From assembly GCA_038501625.1 (NCBI GenBank), contig JAZAYU010000941.1, positions 54,750-118,749 on the forward strand: 64,000 nt of DNA, read 5' to 3'. The position numbers were made by a program, and so were the translations under genes. Positions 35,030 through 46,456 of this stretch are shown here, one piece after another. The DNA is from Corbicula japonica. Taxonomy: Eukaryota > Mollusca > Bivalvia > Venerida > Cyrenidae. The notes under the pieces were generated by a model. That model worked only from the letters and a program-made list of their open reading frames with translations, did not search any database and was not told where the DNA came from. How positions within the stretch are numbered: the stretch's first letter is position 1; each line of letters opens with the position of its first letter.

Positions 35030-36170
35030 TCTCGGTTACTGAAGTTGTGGTAAGAGTAGATTCAAGCCGGAATGGAGGCAGTAGTAAGCGTTAATTTAAG
35101 CACGCTCAATAAATGAAGTTGTGGTAAGCGTAGATTCAAGCCAGCATCTGAATGAAGGCAGTAGTAAGCGTTAATTTAAGCCCGCTCATTTAAGTCCGCT
35201 CATTAAATGAAGGTGTGGTAAGCGTAGATTCAAGCCAGCACAGGAATGGAGGCAGTAGTAAGCGTTAATTTATGACCGCTCATTTAAGTCCGCTCATTAA
35301 ATGAAGTTGTGGTAAGCGTAGATTCAAGCCAGCATCTGAATAGAGGCGTTAATTTAAGCCCTCTCATTTAACTCCGCTCATTAAATGAAGTTGTGGTAAG
35401 CGTAGATTCAAGCCAGCACCGGAATGGAGGCAGTAGTGTTAATTTATGACCGCTCATTAAATGAAGTATGCCTAGTGGTTAGCGTAGATTCAAGTAGGCT
35501 CAAATTAAAAATACTAGTGGTAAATAAACTTACGATATCCAGTCGGAGATACAAGCAGGCTCATAAAGCGGGAGAGTAAGCGTGGATTCCAGCCGGAACT
35601 GGAAAGAAAATAGTAGTGGGCGTAGATTTAAACTCGAACTGGAAAAGAGGAAGAAGTAGGCCCGGATTTAAGCCGGCTCAGAAAAGGAGGTAGTGTTACG
35701 CGTAGATTCAAGCCAGCTAAGGAAAGTAGGAAGTGGTTAGCGTAGAATTAAGCCGGAATCGGAATATAGCAAATGGTGACCCTAGTTGCAATTCGGCAAA
35801 GTAAAAGAGGTAGTATTATATGTAGATTCAATCGTAGTTTCAAGCCGGATCAATAAAGGAGGTACCATTAAGCATATATTCAAGCCAGCTCAATGGAGGC
35901 GGTAGCTTTAAGCCGGCTCAGGAAAAGAAAAGCATCCAATCGTAGTTTCAAGACGGCTCAGTAAACGAATTAGTATCAAGCATAGATTCAATCGTAGTTT
36001 CAAGCCAGCTCAATGGAGGAGGTAGCTTTAAGCCGGCTCAGGAAAAGAGGTAGCATCTAAGCTTAGTTTCAAGACGGCTCAGTAAAGGAGGTAGTTTTAA
36101 GCGTAGATTCAAGCGTGGCCCGGTAAATAATACAGTAGTAAGTGTAGATTCAAGTCGGTCCAGTTAATGC
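35030..36170. repeat. Degenerate minisatellite, GTAGATTCAAGCC family
   Basis: Repeated GTAGATTCAAGCC(A/G)G, GTTAATTTAAGCCC and GGAGGCAGTAGT motifs. Units of about 90-120 bp are regular to about 35460, then shorten and decay towards 36170. Confidence 0.75.
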
Positions 36171-36787
36171 GGTTTTGAACCTTGCTTGGTACATTTATAA
36201 TATTTATGCACACTGCCTCTCGTATAAAAGCTCATTTAGATGTTGCCAGGATCAGGTCTGATAACCGTATATAAATTAATTAAAAACAAGATATGTTTGC
36301 TGTAACACTCGGGCCACGTTATTCAAAGTTGAACAAACAAACCAGGTAAACGAGTATTTGACGCGATTAATTGGAATCGAACTGGACATCAACTTTACCA
36401 TTAAATGTTAGATATGTCAATATGAAATCGTGAAAAATCAGTTATTCTCGTTCTTCACAATTGATTGTACACTCATTATGAAAAAAATGACAATTGTTCT
36501 ATTGTTCAGTTTCCTTTAACTTGAAGATGATGAATCTACTTTAAAGCCTGCGTTAATTTTACCTAGAACCAGGAATCGTAGTCTATATTTCTGCTAGAAC
36601 ATAATACTAGCACAACAAAAAAAGTAACTTAAACTGTGTAAAACTGCTTTAACTTAAAAGCTCAGGGCACTTTTGTATAAAGTAACTGAAAACCACCTAA
36701 TAAGATAATCGATGAATGGTACAAATCCAGAACTATTTTCTGTAGTGTTACTTTAATGAAGCAACTGACAACAGCCTTGTGCCCAAG

Positions 36788-36918
36788 GTTATAAAACTGA
36801 GCATGGAAACCAGTCTCAAATCTCAAGCATCTGATTGGCTGAAATGGCGACCAGTCGCCATTTCAGCCAATCAGATGCTTGAGATTTGAGACTGGTTTCC
36901 ATGCTCAGTTTCATAACT
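36788..36918. mobile_element. Near-perfect hairpin MITE
   Basis: Arms of about 64 bp (36788-36851 and 36854-36918) separated by two bases. Outer sequence ACTGAGCATGGAAACCAG, inner CTGAAATGGCGAC. Same family as 26833-26900 and a decayed copy near 47566-47690. Such arms would form a strong cruciform. Confidence 0.8.
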
Positions 36919-37164
36919 TTCAGCCCTGTATTTAAAGTGCGGTGCACTTCAGTGAGGTTATTGACAACTTTCTCCAATCAGAAATCAGGGTTTCATAGAC
37001 CCTGTGAAATACATTAAACAACCGCCTTGACCGACGCGTCCACAGCATTTGCAGCAAGTAACAATCTTTTTGGAAATGAACTTCAGAGCATTTAATAGTG
37101 AGGGCAAGGTAACAGACCATCATCCTAAATTAGAAATTCAGACCTATTTCCGGGCGAGACAACT

Positions 37165-37490
37165 GACAATTGGATGTATTAGAAGTCAAAATAACTGACA
37201 ACTACCCACATTGTTAGTGTAGGGCCCTTTCAAATGAGGTTAACTGACAATTGTTTGTATCAGAAGTCAAGATAACTGACAACTACCCACATTGTTAGTA
37301 TAGGGCCCTTTCCAATTAGGTTAACTGACAATTTTCTGTATCAGAAGTAAAGATAACTGACAACTACCCACATTGTTAGTATAGGGCCCTTTCCAATGAG
37401 GTTAACTGACAATTGTCTGTATCAGAAGTCAAGGTAACTGACAACTACCCACATTATTTGTATACAGCCCTTTCCAAATAGGTATCTGAC
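37165..37490 (-). repeat. Tandem repeat, about 88-bp units, copy A
   Basis: Four units with GATAACTGACAACTACCCAC and TAGGGCCCTTTCCAA. On the minus strand it starts at a GTAAGTTGTCAG splice-donor-like sequence at 37486-37497. Repeated in copy B from about 42702. Confidence 0.8.
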
Positions 37491-37497
37491 AACTTAC

Positions 37498-37545
37498 CTG
37501 CCATAGAAAACCATAATACCAACAAGACAGATATCTGACAGCCAT
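37498..37545 (-). CDS. Weak candidate exon (16 codons) before a strong donor
   Basis: ATG followed by AVRYLSCWYYGFLWQ, ending CAG|GTAAGT. It cannot continue in frame into tetraspanin exon 1. In copy B the ATG is TTG, so a start function is doubtful. Listed only because the donor is good and a tandem array begins at it. Confidence 0.15.
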
Positions 37546-37905
37546 AGGTTCGTGTTCCCTTGGGTTCCCTTGTGGGATATCTCATAAACTGATAACCTCC
37601 CTTGATCAGAAAGATGATTACCGGTAAGTTTTTTTAAAAAAAGGCTTCCGACTGAACAGAAAAAAGTTTATTATCATAGTGAGAAAACATTAAATATAAA
37701 CAAGACATTTGAATAAAATAATGCTTAACTTGTATCACAGATACTGTATTATGAGATCAGATCAAAAGTAAAGAAGAGAAAGAGTAAGAACAAATGTTTA
37801 GAATTAAATCATGAAACAAGGCAATAATGTATAGTATGTTGCCAATAACTAGACACTCACATGACTGACATGTACAACATAATATGTTTTATCAGCAAAA
37901 AGATT

Positions 37906-38092
37906 TACAACTTTGATATTTGTTCTCTTGACCAGTATTTATTACTGGAAAAATACTAACTTTGACCCCCGTCTGCCAAAAGAACATTCTTGATTAACAA
38001 TTTTGATATTTGATCTCTTGACAAGTATTTATAACTGGAAAAATATTAACTTTGACCCCGGTCTGCCAAAAGAACATTCTCGATTAAATAAA
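37906..38092. repeat. Two tandem 90-bp units
   Basis: GATATTTG(T/A)TCTCTTGAC and TAACTTTGACCCC(C/G)GTCTG occur twice about 89 bp apart; repeated in copy B. Confidence 0.75.
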
Positions 38093-38325
38093 CATTGTAT
38101 CTGTCTCCTTACCCATAGTCAGCTATAATATGGTCAGTGTTTCTTGGAAATATCACATCATATAAACAAGGCACAAGACTATACACAAAATACAAGGTAT
38201 AATCTACACCCAGATCAGCGTGTGCATCATACTGTCTACTCAGGGTCCACACTGTTTGTCATTTAGTCTGAGAAGCATTATTAATGCATCTAGAAAACAG
38301 TTACAGATCCTTTTCAGACCATTAA

Positions 38326-38491
38326 CCCTTTCCTCCATAAACAAGCCTATATGGCATGGACAACCAATGCCCAGATCAGCCAGAACATTTGTGCCATCTG
38401 ATCAGGATCTACACTGTTCACTTTTTGATTTATTAGATTATTTCTGACCAAAGAGCATACTGTGCAGATCCTGATCAGACGGCACTGTGGG
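38326..38491. mobile_element. TTAA-flanked MITE with GATCAG palindromic core (copy A)
   Basis: Flanked by TTAA on both sides; begins CCCTTTCCTCC and ends GGG. Core contains CATCTGATCAGGATCTACAC and its inverted partner. TTAA duplication plus a CCCTTT start is the piggyBac pattern. Same element in copy B at 43863-44028. Confidence 0.7.
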
Positions 38492-38790
38492 TTAAACACA
38501 AATTATATTTTGTGTTTAAAGTTGCGTTTCTAATTTCTTTAAGTAATTTCTTAAGCAAAGCGCTAAGTCTGATTTGTTCAAAATCTTGACTTATCGGGAA
38601 GGAAAAACGCCTTGTTTGTCCATGTTACATAATAAATTTGCACAAAAAATAACTGGGTAAGAGTTGTTTATCACAGAAAAGAAAATATCACAGTAATAAA
38701 TAACAATACTGGAAACAAACGTAATCAACAATTCAACAAAATATCACTAAATGCACAGAAATGCCAGCAAGTCATTGTTCTTTTTTGTAA

Positions 38791-40437
38791 CCCTTTACTC
38801 TATATATACGAGGGATGATCCAAAATAACGTAGACTTTTGTTATTGCATCTTAATTTGAAACACGTCCATAATAAATTATATACTAAATTCAACCAGAAC
38901 ACAAACGTAACAAACTGAGCTAAAATATTCATATATTTAATCGATTTCAAAAGCGCGGCGGATATTTGAATAACCATGGTAACACGCAGGCGGCGCACGC
39001 CATTGCCATTGTGCTTTATAAAGCAAATACCTGTTAATATTAACAGAACAACTACTGGTAAAAAAGCTTAACTTCCCAACGTCAAAGCGCGGTATACAAA
39101 TGATGTCATGCCAAAATTTTACGTCATTCGGACTTTGCGTTTTAAAAACATTCAATATTTAAGAGAGCTATCAAAAACGGGAAAACGTCAAAAATGTCGT
39201 CGTCAGATCGCCCGGAATTACGCGCTTTTATAAAATTCCGCCATGATCTTTGAAAATCAATTCCTGAAAATCTAAAATAATTTAGCAGACGCAAACGAAA
39301 ACTTCATTAAGCCGAGCTGTCGTTTTTAAGTGGTATCAGTGGGGTTTTTATGGTCAGGAGAACCATTACATAGGACTGGGGTAAGTGAAAAAAGACAAAA
39401 ATATCGGCGTTAAAGCAGTGACGTCAAGCCGAGATGCAATTGAAGCGGACAAAAAATCAACTATTGTGGCGCTTTTCGAGCTATTCTTGACTGGATGAGG
39501 TAGCGTGCAACGAATATTGCCGAACAAATTACATATTTAAAGATATGTTCATAATAATAAAAAACTTGTTTTTCAAAAAACGTTTTTGTTTAGTATTTGA
39601 ATCATTAAGAAGTTATAAATTAAGAGTTAAGAAAATAAGCTATTTATTTTAATTACACTTGAGTAAACAGCTACAGAGACTGTGTCCACAATCCAAAGAC
39701 TTGTTATATTATAACAAATACAGATTTGTGATGAATTATTTTTACAGGTAAACGCCCGTGGCTAAAGAACCGTAATACTGTGTGTATTGCATTCCCAGTG
39801 GTTTCTTCGGCGGTACGAGCGAGAAGAGACCAATTTCTTGATCGCCTCATAACCACTTGCGAGGCTTTGACCAGCAATAAAACACAGTTATGTTCGATCA
39901 ATGGGTTCCCCGGCATCCTATTCCAATTACGTAAGTCTATTAAAAAACTTTGAACATACGCCGCTTCGCTAACGCTGCGCCCGTGAATTAACGTCGTTGA
40001 CGTTGAGAGATCTAATTTGACGTGCGCCGGATAGCGCTTAGTGTATGATTTTAATTGTTCATAGTTTTTTTACGCAATGTTGTATTTTGCTGATATTTTG
40101 TAAAAATACGCTTGACATATTCCGATTAAAGCTTGTGTAATTTTATTTGTGGTATTTTGAATCATATAAAAACTATAACAAAAGTCTACGTTATTTTGGA
40201 TCATCCCTCGTACATACAAAATGTATTTAAATGTGTGTGCAACCAGTGTAGATCCAGATCAGCTGGAACATCTGTGATATCTGATCAGGATCGTTATTTT
40301 TTGCTTTTTGGTCAGATATTACCTAATAAATCACAAAGTGAACAGTGCAGATCCTGATCAGATGACACAGATGTGTCGCCTGAACTGGATCTGCACTCCT
40401 GGCCCATGTCATTAAGGTGTATCTATGAAGTTAAAGG
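38791..40437. mobile_element. TTAA-type MITE interrupted by a mariner
   Basis: The left fragment CCCTTTACTCTATA (38791-) and right fragment (40211-40437, with GTAGATCCAGATCAGC and an AAAGG end before TTAA) are halves of one MITE split at a TA by the mariner at 38809-40210. Confidence 0.65.
38809..40210 (+). pseudogene. Dead mariner-like transposon
   Basis: Terminal inverted repeats of about 38 bp start CGAGGGATGATCCAAAATAA (38809) and mirror it ending CCCTCG (40210), with TA on each side as in Tc1/mariner insertions. The plus strand retains broken mariner transposase remnants: a start at about 39194 (MSSSDRPELRAFIKFRHD), then further 3' SSRDAIEADKKSTIVALFEL and GSVQRILPNK from the helix-turn-helix region, and RDQFLDRLITTCEA from the catalytic domain. 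Many stops and frameshifts interrupt it, so it cannot encode an enzyme. 1402 bp is a normal mariner length. The identical element at 44346-45747 is its counterpart in copy B. Confidence 0.8.
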
Positions 40438-40848
40438 TTAAAACAAAGACACTAAAGCTCAGTTTTCTAAACAGCTTCAATGGAAGACATCTCTAACCAT
40501 AGAACATGAACATGTGAATGTTTCAACAAGCTGAAACATGTCTATTGTACAAAATGTGCTTCTGTTGAATAAATAGACTTTAAACTAATCTATAAATATG
40601 ACAATCTTCATATGTTTTTAACTAGAAAAACTATTAGCATTCATCTAAACCAGTCTTCCAGATGTTGCAAAAATAGAGTTAATCAAAGAATATGACAATC
40701 TTTATATATTAACTATTAGCATTAGTCTAAACCAGTCCTAGTGTCTCTAGCAAGTCATGATGTGATTACTTTCATGCCTGTAAGCACAACTTTGCCTTTA
40801 TTTGTAAACTGTCAATCAGTAAACAGGTACAGGTAAACCAGTCTTAGA

Positions 40849-40993
40849 CTACCAAATGCGACCATCAGCATAAGCAGGATGGGCTAGTCTATAAGCATGT
40901 CTCTTCCATTGAGCTTCTGTTGAGTTGATTATCAATGTTCTGTGTGCAGCATCTTCCTTCGCTCGTAACTTCATACGCAGTTCTCGGTCTTCT
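40849..40993 (-). other. Duplicate of the LRR gene's last exon (copy A)
   Basis: Same exon as 46312-46456, with the same acceptor, frame and TAG stop. One synonymous difference seen (GCG against GCA, Ala). Probably the other allele, not a second gene. Confidence 0.75.
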
Positions 40994-41274
40994 CTGAAAG
41001 GTACAATATAGCAGAAAGTTTTAGCTTTTGTCTTTCAGTTATTACTGGCAAATTCAGAGGAGGGCACAGGCAATCTATTACAAAATAAATGTAATGAAAC
41101 AATATTTTTATTTCATTTATCTAGACATGAAAACATTCCCACTGATATTTTATATATTAAAACTGAGGCACTTCACCCACTTATTATTACTGTTATCAGT
41201 AAATAATCAGTTACCAATGACATATAATGATGATAAAGTTCATCAGACTTAGCTGTGCAACAAATGTTGGGGTT

Positions 41275-41362
41275 GTCCCTTCAAGCTCAGTTGGTAGTGA
41301 GCTTGCAGTTGTATAGCTATGTGCTGTCGCAATATGGTACAGGGTTGATTTCCAGTTCGGGC
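41275..41362 (+). repeat. tRNA-derived SINE head (copy A)
   Basis: GTCCCTTCAAGCTCAGTTGG (A-box region), then about 50 nt later GGGTTGATTTCCAG (degenerate B box). Copy B lies at about 46735-46822. Confidence 0.5.
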
Positions 41363-41453
41363 TATATCATTTAAATAAGCAATCGGTACAAAGAAATATA
41401 AAAGATAATTATTTCAAAGAAGTTAACCCCTAAGCCACAGAAACTCAACTTAC

Positions 41454-41542
41454 ACAGCCTTTCGTTCTATTTCCGCACTTGCCTCATTGTCAACCTGAAC
41501 TTTGACCTCTGACATCATAAATGCTTGACCAAATATCTTTGC
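41454..41542 (-). other. Duplicate of the LRR gene's penultimate exon (copy A)
   Basis: Matches 46917-47005 with intact TTTCAG and GTAAGT borders. Probable alternative haplotype. Confidence 0.75.
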
Positions 41543-42099
41543 CTGAAACACAAATCTTTCACTGGACCAAAACAAATATACCTTTATTTCATACTTTTAT
41601 AACATGATAAGCAATAGATAGTGTGACAGAAAAATGATGGAATTGGTGCCAGAAGGTTAGATGGTTAAGTTTTTTCATCACACCGTATTCTTAAACTTGA
41701 ACTGATTTTCTAAATGTTCCCCTAAAGATCATAATACTAGTATAGGTAGCGGAAAGAACCAAACAAGGAAAAATTAATGTGATAATCCACTCTTTTAATA
41801 CTGGATTATAATTGCTTTTATTTCTTTAAGAAAACTGCACAATTCCTATTGATGTAGATAGACACTTGCCTACATATAACCTGGGTGGCCTGATTTATAC
41901 TGTGTGTGTTATTTCATAACATCAGCCACTGTCCCAATTAAAGTAAGGATGGGTTGGACTACTCGGTGCAAAACAATTCTTAAAGAGCTGCATGAAGCAA
42001 CATGCATTTCCATTGCAGTAGCAATTAGGCACTTACGAATGCAGACTGCTACATTGATTTGAGTTTGAAGCCCCATGGTGCAAAATAAAAATAACTGAG

Positions 42100-42599
42100 N
42101 NNNNNNNNNNNNNNNNNNNNNNNNNNNNNNNNNNNNNNNNNNNNNNNNNNNNNNNNNNNNNNNNNNNNNNNNNNNNNNNNNNNNNNNNNNNNNNNNNNNN
42201 NNNNNNNNNNNNNNNNNNNNNNNNNNNNNNNNNNNNNNNNNNNNNNNNNNNNNNNNNNNNNNNNNNNNNNNNNNNNNNNNNNNNNNNNNNNNNNNNNNNN
42301 NNNNNNNNNNNNNNNNNNNNNNNNNNNNNNNNNNNNNNNNNNNNNNNNNNNNNNNNNNNNNNNNNNNNNNNNNNNNNNNNNNNNNNNNNNNNNNNNNNNN
42401 NNNNNNNNNNNNNNNNNNNNNNNNNNNNNNNNNNNNNNNNNNNNNNNNNNNNNNNNNNNNNNNNNNNNNNNNNNNNNNNNNNNNNNNNNNNNNNNNNNNN
42501 NNNNNNNNNNNNNNNNNNNNNNNNNNNNNNNNNNNNNNNNNNNNNNNNNNNNNNNNNNNNNNNNNNNNNNNNNNNNNNNNNNNNNNNNNNNNNNNNNNN
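42100..42599. other. Assembly gap, exactly 500 N
   Basis: A round-number gap, typical of a scaffolding placeholder. Open frames translated across it are meaningless. Confidence 0.99.
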
Positions 42600-43862
42600 A
42601 ATCTTTTTGGAAATGAACTTCAGAGCATTTAATAGTGAGGGCAAGGTAACAGACCATCATCCTAAATTAGAAATTCAGACCTATTTCCGGGCGAGACAAC
42701 TGACAATTGGATGTATTAGAAGTCAAAATAACTGACAACTACCCACATTGTTAGTGTAGGGCCCTTTCAAATGAGGTTAACTGACAATTGTTTGTATCAG
42801 AAGTCAAGATAACTGACAACTACCCACATTGTTAGTATAGGGCCCTTTCCAATTAGGTTAACTGACAATTTTCTGTATCAGAAGTAAAGATAACTGACAA
42901 CTACCCACATTGTTAGTATAGGGCCCTTTCCAATGAGGTTAACTGACAATTGTCTGTATCAGAAGTCAAGGTAACTGACAACTACCCACATTATTTGTAT
43001 ACAGCCCTTTCCAAATAGGTATCTGACAACTTACCTGCCATAGAAAACCATAATACCAACAAGACAGATATCTGACAGCCAAAGGTTCGTGTTCCCTTGG
43101 GTTCCCTTGTGGGATATCTCATAAACTGATAACCTCCCTTGATCAGAAAGATGATTACCGGTAAGTTTTTTTAAAAAAAGGCTTCCGACTGAACAGAAAA
43201 AAGTTTATTATCATAGTGAGAAAACATTAAATATAAACAAGACATTTGAATAAAACAATGCTTAACTTGTATCACAGATACTGTATTATGAGATCAGATC
43301 AAAAGTAAAGAAGAGAAAGAGTAAGAACAAATGTTTAGAATTAAATCATGAAACAAGGCAATAATGTATAGTATGTTGCCAATAACTAGTCACTCACATG
43401 ACTGACATGTACAACATAATATGTTTTATCAGCAAAAAGATTTACAACTTTGATATTTGTTCTCTTGACCAGTATTTATTACTGGAAAAATACTAACTTT
43501 GACCCCCGTCTGCCAAAAGAACATTCTTGATTAACAATTTTGATATTTGATCTCTTGACAAGTATTTATAACTGGAAAAATATTAACTTTGACCCCGGTC
43601 TGCCAAAAGAACATTCTCGATTAAATAAACATTGTATCTGTCTCCTTACCCATAGTCAGCTATAATATGGTCAGTGTTTCTTGGAAATATCACATCATAT
43701 AAACAAGGCACAAGACTATACACAAAATACAAGGTATAATCTACACCCAGATCAGCGTGTGCATCATACTGTCTACTCAGGGTCCACACTGTTTGTCATT
43801 TAGTCTGAGAAGCATTATTAATGCATCTAGAAAACAGTTACAGATCCTTTTCAGACCATTAA

Positions 43863-44028
43863 CCCTTTCCTCCATAAACAAGCCTATATGGCATGGACAA
43901 CCAATGCCCAGATCAGCCAGAACATTTGTGCCATCTGATCAGGATCTACACTGTTCACTTTTTGATTTATTAGATTATTTCTGACCAAAGAGCATACTGT
44001 GCAGATCCTGATCAGACGGCACTGTGGG
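43863..44028. mobile_element. TTAA-flanked MITE (copy B)
   Basis: Counterpart of 38326-38491. Confidence 0.65.
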
Positions 44029-44345
44029 TTAAACACAAATTATATTTTGTGTTTAAAGTTGCGTTTCTAATTTCTTTAAGTAATTTCTTAAGCAAAGCGC
44101 TAAGTCTGATTTGTTCAAAATCTTGACTTATCGGGAAGGAAAAACGCCTTGTTTGTCCATGTTACATAATAAATTTGCACAAAAAATAACTGGGTAAGAG
44201 TTGTTTATCACAGAAAAGAAAATATCACAGTAATAAATAACAATACTGGAAACAAACGTAATCAACAATTCAACAAAATATCACTAAATGCACAGAAATG
44301 CCAGCAAGTCATTGTTCTTTTTTGTAACCCTTTACTCTATATATA

Positions 44346-45747
44346 CGAGGGATGATCCAAAATAACGTAGACTTTTGTTATTGCATCTTAATTTGAAACA
44401 CGTCCATAATAAATTATATACTAAATTCAACCAGAACACAAACGTAACAAACTGAGCTAAAATATTCATATATTTAATCGATTTCAAAAGCGCGGCGGAT
44501 ATTTGAATAACCATGGTAACACGCAGGCGGCGCACGCCATTGCCATTGTGCTTTATAAAGCAAATACCTGTTAATATTAACAGAACAACTACTGGTAAAA
44601 AAGCTTAACTTCCCAACGTCAAAGCGCGGTATACAAATGATGTCATGCCAAAATTTTACGTCATTCGGACTTTGCGTTTTAAAAACATTCAATATTTAAG
44701 AGAGCTATCAAAAACGGGAAAACGTCAAAAATGTCGTCGTCAGATCGCCCGGAATTACGCGCTTTTATAAAATTCCGCCATGATCTTTGAAAATCAATTC
44801 CTGAAAATCTAAAATAATTTAGCAGACGCAAACGAAAACTTCATTAAGCCGAGCTGTCGTTTTTAAGTGGTATCAGTGGGGTTTTTATGGTCAGGAGAAC
44901 CATTACATAGGACTGGGGTAAGTGAAAAAAGACAAAAATATCGGCGTTAAAGCAGTGACGTCAAGCCGAGATGCAATTGAAGCGGACAAAAAATCAACTA
45001 TTGTGGCGCTTTTCGAGCTATTCTTGACTGGATGAGGTAGCGTGCAACGAATATTGCCGAACAAATTACATATTTAAAGATATGTTCATAATAATAAAAA
45101 ACTTGTTTTTCAAAAAACGTTTTTGTTTAGTATTTGAATCATTAAGAAGTTATAAATTAAGAGTTAAGAAAATAAGCTATTTATTTTAATTACACTTGAG
45201 TAAACAGCTACAGAGACTGTGTCCACAATCCAAAGACTTGTTATATTATAACAAATACAGATTTGTGATGAATTATTTTTACAGGTAAACGCCCGTGGCT
45301 AAAGAACCGTAATACTGTGTGTATTGCATTCCCAGTGGTTTCTTCGGCGGTACGAGCGAGAAGAGACCAATTTCTTGATCGCCTCATAACCACTTGCGAG
45401 GCTTTGACCAGCAATAAAACACAGTTATGTTCGATCAATGGGTTCCCCGGCATCCTATTCCAATTACGTAAGTCTATTAAAAAACTTTGAACATACGCCG
45501 CTTCGCTAACGCTGCGCCCGTGAATTAACGTCGTTGACGTTGAGAGATCTAATTTGACGTGCGCCGGATAGCGCTTAGTGTATGATTTTAATTGTTCATA
45601 GTTTTTTTACGCAATGTTGTATTTTGCTGATATTTTGTAAAAATACGCTTGACATATTCCGATTAAAGCTTGTGTAATTTTATTTGTGGTATTTTGAATC
45701 ATATAAAAACTATAACAAAAGTCTACGTTATTTTGGATCATCCCTCG
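44346..45747 (+). pseudogene. Dead mariner-like transposon (copy B)
   Basis: Counterpart of 38809-40210, with the same inverted repeats and the same broken reading frames. Confidence 0.8.
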
Positions 45748-46311
45748 TACATACAAAATGTATTTAAATGTGTGTGCAACCAGTGTAGATCCAGATCAGC
45801 TGGAACATCTGTGATATCTGATCAGGATCGTTATTGTTTGCTTTCTGGTCAGATATTACCTAATAAATCACAAAGTGAACAGTGCAGATCCTGATCAGAT
45901 GACACAGATGTGTCGCCTGAACTGGATCTACACTCCTGGCCCATGTCATTAAGGTGTATCTATGAAGTTAAAGGTTAAAACAAAGACACTAAAGCTCAGT
46001 TTTCTAAACAGCTTCAATGGAAGACATCTCTAACCATAGAACATGAACATGTGAATGTTTCAACAAGCTGAAACATGTCTATTGTACAAAATGTGCTTCT
46101 GTTGAATAAATAGACTTTAAACTAATCTATAAATATGACAATCTTCATATGTTTTTAACTAGAAAAACTATTAGCATTAGTCTAAACCAGTCTTCCAGAT
46201 GTTGCAAAAGTAGCAAGTCATGATGTGATTACTATCAAGCGTGTAAGCACAACTTTGCCTTTATTTGTAAACTGTCAATCAGTAAACAGGTACAGGTAAA
46301 CCAGTCTTAGA

Positions 46312-46456
46312 CTACCAAATGCGACCATCAGCATAAGCAGGATGGGCTAGTCTATAAGCATGTCTCTTCCATTGAGCTTCTGTTGAGTTGATTATCAATG
46401 TTCTGTGTGCAGCATCTTCCTTTGCTCGTAACTTCATACGCAGTTCTCGGTCTTCT
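46312..46456 (-). CDS. LRR gene last exon
   Basis: EDRELRMKLRAKEDAAHRT (charged helix) to AHPAYADGRIW and TAG at 46312-46314. Acceptor ACCTTTCAG. Confidence 0.77.

Larger units (their letters stand above)
37063..42099. repeat. Large duplicated segment, copy A (probable unmerged haplotype)
   Basis: Matches 42600-47564 in the same orientation at about 98-99%, with offset 5537 at the left and 5465 at the right (mainly a roughly 72-bp deletion in copy B near 46209). Copy A ends and copy B begins exactly at the 500-N gap. This is the pattern of two overlapping allelic contigs joined without merging. Confidence 0.85.

Noticed and set aside
37498..37545. First coding exon of another gene
   Set aside because: Strong donor, but the ATG is lost in the other copy and no downstream exon in frame was found; kept only as a weak candidate.
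42033..42660. Two 203-aa open frames spanning the gap
   Set aside because: They are translated through 500 Ns; only duplicated flanks are real.
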